From Sanderia malayensis (lineage: Eukaryota > Cnidaria > Scyphozoa > Semaeostomeae > Pelagiidae), in the NCBI GenBank assembly GCA_013076295.1, contig RQOL01000423.1:33704-97703 (forward strand): a stretch of 64,000 nucleotides of DNA, written 5' to 3'. The position numbers were made by a program, and so were the translations under genes. Shown here piece after piece: positions 58,210 through 64,000 of this stretch. The notes beneath the pieces are model-generated. The model did not search any database. It worked only from the letters and a program-made list of their open reading frames with translations, and was not told where the DNA came from. Position 1 is the first letter of the stretch; the number at the start of each line of letters is the position of its first letter.

Positions 58210-59786
58210 CTCTTCAGGTGTTCGTGGTCTATCAGCCTCAGAGAGGAACAGAATCATGTGAGCGTGTGGTAGTCCTCTCTTCTGAAATTCTATGACATGT
58301 ACATGTGCAATAGTGTGTCCGAGAATGTGCTTGTGAAGGACATCTTCCAGTAGTTGTTGTAGTTTCTGTTGAAATACTCATGTGACGATGTCAGGCCGAT
58401 CATTCGCCTTCTGGTGTGGTAGAATGTTTTCTGAAATCTCCTTCCACTTGGGATTGGCCGTCATGGTTAGGAAGATGTCAGGCTTGCCATACTTTCTTAC
58501 GATGGTCATTGCATCTTGAAAGTTCTGGTACATATTTCGTTGACTGCCTGAAAAAGATGAGGGAAGTATGACAACACGACCGACATCAATATGCTCCAAA
58601 GCCCTTGAAATCAAAAATTAAAATTTTAAATCCTCGTACAATGATACTGGAAATTAAAAACTGTAAATCCCAGTATGGAGAAAGAGCATTTTCCAGATGT
58701 GCGCCAAAGATCTGGAACAGCCTACCTTGCACTCTAAGAATGATTGACAACAAAGCAAACTTTAAAACATCACTTAAATCATTTTTTATGACAACAAACT
58801 TGCCTAATTTTTACACAAGACTTAATAGCTTAAGTATTTCCTAATTTTAAACTATTTCTATAAAATTTTTTTAAAACAATTTTATTTTATTCATCCTGGA
58901 TACAAATATATGTCCACAGTTGAGCAAACTGCCGAAACTTATTCGGACAGTAGAAACTGTGAGTAAGAACCAAATATTATTATTACTATTATTATTATCA
59001 ATATGAAGGGGTTCGTTGGGATTGTTTGCCCTGGCCATTTGATTTTCGATTTCAGCCCTTCTGTTCAGGTGATCCACCAGGCCTTGATAACTGTCAGCAC
59101 GTAATTGCCGTTGATTGTGCAAAATCCAGTTGAGCTTGTTTCCTTCTATTTTGGTGTATGCATCCACCAGATATTGTTGAAAGAGAAGTGTTGCGCTGTG
59201 GATCGTACACAGTTGATTTCTGACTTGTATTCTGTAAGAATAATATTCGGCGATTGTGAGTCTGACACGATGGACATGATCAGGATTTTCCTGGTCTTGT
59301 CCTCGACGTCTAGGTAGACGTTGAAGGTCCTAGCTGTAACCCCGATCACCCTGAAAGAACAACAATGGATAGGTTAGAGGATCCGCAACGTGATCTAAGG
59401 CATTAATCTTCATAAGATTACCACGCCTTGTTCGAATTTGAAGCTCTCTATTGTCGGGATTAGGAGCACCGCCATTGCGTGTAGTGTAGACTGCTGCAAT
59501 TTCTCTGGCAGTAGGATTATCATATCTTCGATCTTGTTCTGGGCGACCGGTAATAATCATCTTGAATGTGGGGATAGGCTGATCATTGGCAATGGCTTGC
59601 TGCCTTTGATCTTCAAGTACTTCTCCCATTGTTTTAAAATGTTGAGCAAACCGATTTACTGCCATCAATTCGTTTTGCATCAGCGCCACCATGTCTAAGT
59701 CCAAGTTTTGTTCTCTGGCTGTGTTCTGGCGTTCTTGGAGTGCTTGCTGGGTGTCCATAATGTATAATTCTGCATATTTTCGGGAC
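58210..59786 (-). pseudogene. Helitron Rep domain, N-terminal and HUH part
   Basis: Encodes ELYIMDTQQALQERQN, PTAREIAAVY, DPLTYPLLFFQGDRGYS, then an in-frame TAG at 59330. It goes on in the same frame with AEYYSYRIQVRN, LFQQYLVDAYTKIEGNKLNW, LRADSYQGL. A LINE fragment (58594-58996) interrupts NEPLHID / VGRVVILPSSF. After it come DAMTIVRKYGKPDIFLTMTA, NPKWKEI and, beyond a TGA at 58378, the HUH motif GLPHAHMILFL. The exon ends at donor GAG|GTAACA. Catalytic histidines are kept although the frame is dead. Confidence 0.82.
58594..58996 (+). mobile_element. 3' end of a LINE inserted into the Helitron
   Basis: 403 bp flanked by a perfect 9-bp duplication ATCAATATG (58585-58593, 58997-59005). The plus-strand frame (to 58844) encodes the typical C-terminus of a LINE ORF2 (YGERAFSRCAPKIWNSLP, FKTSLKSFF). 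Then come a short 3' UTR and an (ATT)n tail. 5'-truncated and oriented opposite to the Helitron. Its tail differs from the poly(A) LINE at 46.5-48.9 kb, so it is a different family. Confidence 0.88.
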
Positions 59787-60076
59787 CTGTCGTTTCAGTT
59801 ACCCCTGTTGAATTCAAATAAACATTGTAAATTGTACTTCGTTATATCAACTGCAATTTTCAATGCAGCAAGTGCTTTGTTATAAAGGCATCATAAAGTG
59901 CCTTGATTTTCGATTGGACAACTCTTAATATCAAGGCAAGGATTGAGAGCTAATCCATTGTAGATTGGGTGGGAAAGGACTTGAGCGTTCTGTCAACATC
60001 CGTTTCATCACGTGAAGGTATTATATGAAAATGTAGGATAATATAAGAGCTACTAAGAGAGGGACGTTATATTTAC

Positions 60077-60599
60077 CTGTCATATGGTATGCACTTCCAT
60101 GTATGGTGATGATTGGTGGTCCTGCATTAGCTTGTCTTACAACGTTAGCTGTCCAGGATGCCATCGCCATTAGTGAATTGTATGTACGAAAATTTTTAAG
60201 AAAATATTTAGATTCATCAGTAGTTCCAGTGTATGAATGCATGACATTTGCCGGGGGTGGTTGAATGGGATCGAGAGTTATTAATCCTCCCATACAACAT
60301 TTGTTGTATTGTTTTCTTGTGTTGAGCTCCTCTCGGAAGTACTTCGCTTCACAGTGAATACATGTCCTTGTCATTTTCCCAAGATGATGAGGCATTGGGG
60401 AGAAATGAGGAATTTCAAGAATAGGTTGATTTACTTCCCTTTCTTGATGTTCGATGGGTTGGGGGACATCATCTTGGTGTTGTGGTGGGATTTCGTGTTG
60501 CATTTCAACTTCTTGGGGTGGTACCGCCATTTCATTCCCTTCATTCTCATTTTGAACGTTGGCTTGCAATTGCAAAGCAGCAGGCAATATTTGTGGATC
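60077..60599 (-). CDS. Helitron N-terminal Cys-rich exon
   Basis: Opens with DPQILPAALQLQ (same style as the two preceding exons), a Gln/Glu/His-rich stretch, then CIHCEAKYFREE...KCCMGG, the Helitron N-terminal Cys motif, and FRTYNSLMAMASW...YHMTG. Acceptor GCGTTTCAG, donor ACAG|GTAAAT. No stop codon inside. Confidence 0.75.
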
Positions 60600-60769
60600 C
60601 TGAAACGCAATGTAATGTAAGTTAACATAGTTCAATCATGTGTTTTGAAATGCATAAAACTGAGACTTGTGAAGATATGTCCATTTAGAGAGCAAAATAA
60701 TTTCCTGACATGGTCCTGTGGATAATAACAGGTGTATTTTATGGCAATTGTGATGGTAGTCTATTTTAC

Positions 60770-60892
60770 CTGATTATCATGTGGAATTGGAATGTGTTGT
60801 TCCACGTTGATTTCATCAGGTTGTGCCTGCCTTTCAATTTCATTATTTTGATTTTCAATATGTGCTTCGGGTTGCATCTCCATTGGCCGTAT
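60770..60892 (-). CDS. Helitron-associated Pro/Gln-rich exon 2
   Basis: Bounded by acceptor ATCAACAG and donor CAG|GTAAAA. Also exactly 123 bp and phase 0, encoding IRPMEMQPEAHIEN. Same length and start pattern as the exon at 61188 suggest tandem exon duplication. Confidence 0.52.
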
Positions 60893-61187
60893 CTGTTGAT
60901 AAGAAAATTAAATGAAATTAGTTACATTAAGTTATTCTCTCTCTCTGTAGGTACGCATCATGGGAGTTGGTGGTTATGGCCTTCTATTTTTTTAGATCTT
61001 TAGCCGCAAGTAGTTATTAGTTAATAAAATTTTAATGCCATTACTGTGTGATTATCTAAATTGGTAAAAATAAAAATGGGAACTTATAATTGTACATGTC
61101 TGAAGTATGGAAATTGCATGAGGGATTTGGGTTATGGAGAATGGAGTTGCTTAACTGTAGTAGCTTGTGTTATCAATTTTGTTTTAC

Positions 61188-61310
61188 CTCATTGTCATTT
61201 TGAGCTTGATTTACATTAAGCATCTCCACATCTGCCGTTTGTATTGCTGCTGGACCTTCATGATTACGATTCAGAAGGGGTGGTTGCAACTGCATAACCA
61301 TCGGTGGTAC
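61188..61310 (-). CDS. Helitron-associated Pro/Gln-rich exon 1
   Basis: Bounded by acceptor CATCTGCAG and donor GAG|GTAAAA, 123 bp in phase 0, encoding VPPMVMQLQPPLLN and an Asn/Gln-rich tail. Its upstream intron contains the 92-bp satellite. It could belong to a host gene instead of the Helitron. Confidence 0.5.
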
Positions 61311-61393
61311 CTGCAGATGGAAAAATTTTGATAAATTTGGTTGATAAAATAACTGGTTTTGTTTTGGTTGTTGTCAATTTTAAACAGACTCAT

Positions 61394-64000
61394 GTGCAAT
61401 TAGTGTGCAGTAATGTTAATATCACTGAAAACAATTAATTGCATGTGTAATTTACTTAGTTTCAGTTGTAATAACATGAATTTATGTGCAATTAGTGTGC
61501 AGTAATGTTAATATCACTGAAAACAAGCAAATGCATGTGTATTTTACTTAGTTTCAGGTGTAATAACGTTGATTCATGTGCAATTAGTGTGCAGTATTGT
61601 TAATATCATTGAAAACAAGCAAATGCATGTCTAATTTAACTAGTTTCAGCTGTAATAACGTGGGTTCATGTGCAATTAGTGTGCAGTAATGTTAATATCA
61701 CTGAAAACAAACAAATCCATGTGTATTTTACTTAGTTTCAGTTGTAATAACGTGGATTCATGTGCAATTAGTGTGCAGTAATGTTAATATCACTGAAAAC
61801 AAGCAAATGCATGTGTAATTTACTTAGTTTCAGCTGTAATAACGTGGATTCATGTGCAATTAGTGTGCAGTAATGTGAATATCACTGAAAACAACAAATG
61901 CATTTGTAATGTACTTAGTTGCAGCTATAATAACGTAGATTCATGTGCAATTAGTGTGCAGTAATGTTAATATCACTGAAAACAAGCAAATGCATTTGTA
62001 ATTTACTTAGTTGCAGTTGTAATAACGTGGATTCATGTGCAATTAGTGTGCAGTAATGTTAATATCACTGAAAACAACCAATTGCATGTGTAATTTACTT
62101 AGTTTCAGTTGTAATAACGTGGATTCATGTGCAATTAGTGTGCAGTGATTTTAATTTTACTGCAAACAAGAAAATGCATGTGTAATTTACTTAGTTTCAG
62201 TTGCAATAAGATGAATTCATGTGCAATTAGTGTGCAGTAATGTTAATATCACTGAAAACAAGCAAATGCATGTGTATTTTACTTAGTTTCAGTTGTAATA
62301 ACGTGGATTCATGTGAAATTAGTGTGCAGTAATGTTAATATCACTGAAAACAAGCAAATGCATGTGTAATTTACTTAGTTTCAGTTGCAATAAGATGAAT
62401 TGATGTGCAATTAGTGTGCAGTAATGTTAATATCACTGAAAAGAAGCAAATGCATGTGTAATTTACTTAGTTTCAGCTGTAATAACGTTGATTCATGTGC
62501 AATTAGTGTGCAGTATTGTTAATATCATTGAAAACAAGCAAATGCATGTCTAATTTAACTAGTTTCAGCTGTAATAACGTGGGTTCATGTGCAATTAGTG
62601 TGCAGTAATGTTAATATCACTGAAAACAAACAAATCCATGTGTATTTTACTTAGTTTCAGTTGTAATAACGTGGATTCATGTGCAATTAGTGTGCAGTAA
62701 TGTTAATATCACTGAAAACAAGCAATGCATGTGTAATTTACTTAGTTTCAGCTGTAATAACGTGGATTCATGTGCAATTAGTGTGCAGTAATGTGAATAT
62801 CACTGAAAACAACAAATGCATTTGTAATGTACTTAGTTGCAGCTTAATAACGTAGATTCATGTGCAATTAGTGTGCAGTAATGTTAATATCACTGAAAAC
62901 AAGCAAATGCATGTGTAATTTGCTTAGTTTCAGCTGTAATAACGTTGATTCATGTGCAATTAGTGTGCAGTATTGTTAATATCACTGAAAACAAGCAAAT
63001 GCATGTGTAATTTACACTTAGTTTCAGCTGTAATAACGTGGATTCATGTGCAATTAGTGTGCAGTATTGTTAATATCGCTGAAAACAAGCAAATGCATGT
63101 GTAATTTACACCTAGTTTCAGCTGTAATAACGTGGATTCATGTGCAATTAGTGTGCAGTAATGTTAATATCACTGAAAACAAACAAATGCATGTGTATTT
63201 TGCTTAGTTTCAGTTGTAATAACGTGGATTCATGTGCAATTAGTGTGCAGTAATGTTAATATCACTGAAAACAAGCAAATGCATGTGTAATTTACTTAGT
63301 TTCAGCTGTAATAACCTGGATTCATGTGCAATTAGTGTGCAGTAATGTTAATATCACTGAAAACAAGCAAATGCATGTGTAATTTACTTAGTTTCAGCTG
63401 TAATAACCTGGATTCATGTGCAATTAGTGTGCAGTAATGTTAATATCACTGAAAACAAGCAAATGCATGTGTAATTTACTTAGTTTCAGCTGTAATAACC
63501 TTCATTCATGTGCAACTAGTGTGCAGTAATGTTAATATCACCGAAAACAACCAATTGCATGTGTAATTTACTTAATTTCAGTTGTAATAACGTGGATTCA
63601 TGTGCAATTAGTGTGCAGTAATGTTAATATCACTGAAAACAAGCAAATGCATTGTATTTATTAGTTCAGCTTATAAGTGATTATGTGCAATTAGTGTGCA
63701 GTAATGTTAATATCACTGAAAACAGCAAATGCATGTGTAATTTACTTAGTTTCAGCTGTAATAACGTGGATTCATGTGCAATTAGTGTGCAGTAATGTTA
63801 ATATCACTGAAAACAAATGCATGTGTATTTCTTAGTTCAGTGTAATAACGTGGATTCATGTCAATTAGTGTGCAGTATGTTAATATACTAAAAACAATTG
63901 CATGTGTAATTTACTTAGTTTCAGTTGTAATAACGTGGATTCATGTGCAATTAGTGTGCAGTGATTTAATTTACTGAAACAAGAAATGCATGTGTAATTT
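61394..64000. repeat. 92-bp satellite array, running off the window
   Basis: About 28 copies of a ~92-bp unit with the core GTGCAATTAGTGTGCAGTAA. Internal variants (GCAGTATTGTT with CATGTCTAATTTAACTAG, then AAACAAACAAATCCATG) recur 919 bp apart at about 61,592 and 62,511, so ten monomers form a higher-order unit. It lies upstream of the Helitron-associated exons, inside their probable first intron. Confidence 0.92.

Larger units (their letters stand above)
54974..61310 (-). mobile_element. Decayed Helitron (Rep/helicase) with introns
   Basis: Helitrons transpose by rolling-circle replication using one protein with a HUH-Tyr nuclease and a Pif1-like helicase. All parts are here in order on the minus strand: Q/P-rich exons (61188-61310, 60770-60892), Cys-rich N-terminal exon (60077-60599), Rep (58210-59786 and 56691-58049), helicase (55498-56535 and 54974 to ~55400). 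The C-terminus ends NIVFQEVL, the usual end of canonical Helitrons, with no added endonuclease. In-frame stops lie at 59330, 58378, 57792 and 56315, and frameshifts near 57520, 56775, 56250 and 55765. Two other elements have inserted. The outer ends were not found. Confidence 0.85.

Overview
The window is nuclear DNA of an animal. GT-AG introns with matching phases, C2H2 and HECT-domain genes, a LINE, a Helitron and Pol III tRNA genes all say eukaryote, and the mix of repeats suggests a marine invertebrate. The phylum cannot be fixed from the sequence. Almost everything is mobile or repetitive DNA, and most protein genes are visibly broken.

Layout. 1-5,029: three exons of a plus-strand C2H2 zinc-finger gene that enters from outside the window; its long last exon is broken by frame changes. 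5,959-6,685: an integrase-like (DDE) gene with one frameshift. 7,338-8,640 (minus): a HECT-type ubiquitin-ligase domain with one frameshift, cut at its 5' side by the array that follows.

8,638-41,350: a 32.7-kb tandem array of ~600-bp monomers, each carrying a tRNA-Ser(UGA) gene or pseudogene on the minus strand: 50 full-length copies, nine identical 5' halves and one 3' half. Copies fall into variant families, most with lesions at structurally important positions. Higher-order duplications of 1,321 bp and 4,583 bp are visible. A 1.5-kb TIR element sits inside at 23.7-25.2 kb. The array stops at 41,350, a 1.7-kb core with a decayed gene follows, and the array resumes in inverted orientation at 43,061-44,515 with three tRNA copies on the plus strand. 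Both arms stop at the same point of the monomer next to the core, and the innermost copies share a private variant, so the whole resembles a giant foldback element.

44.5-46.5 kb: a GC-rich element with exact 114-bp units, repeated in short form 1.35 kb away. 46.5-48.9 kb: a 5'-truncated LINE with an intact reverse transcriptase ORF and poly(A). 49.6-51.4 kb: exons of probable host genes that I cannot name. 51.4-54.8 kb: nothing recognised. 54.97-61.3 kb (minus): a decayed Helitron with zinc-finger N-terminus, HUH/Tyr Rep and Pif1-like helicase; it carries nonsense codons and frameshifts and is interrupted by two clean insertions with target duplications. 61.4-64.0 kb: a 92-bp satellite with ~28 copies running off the window, itself built from a ~919-bp higher-order unit.

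Two stretches (about 37.9-39.8 kb and 63.65-63.97 kb) lack bases exactly at columns that vary among the other monomers. This looks like consensus collapse in assembly, so the true arrays are probably longer than shown.
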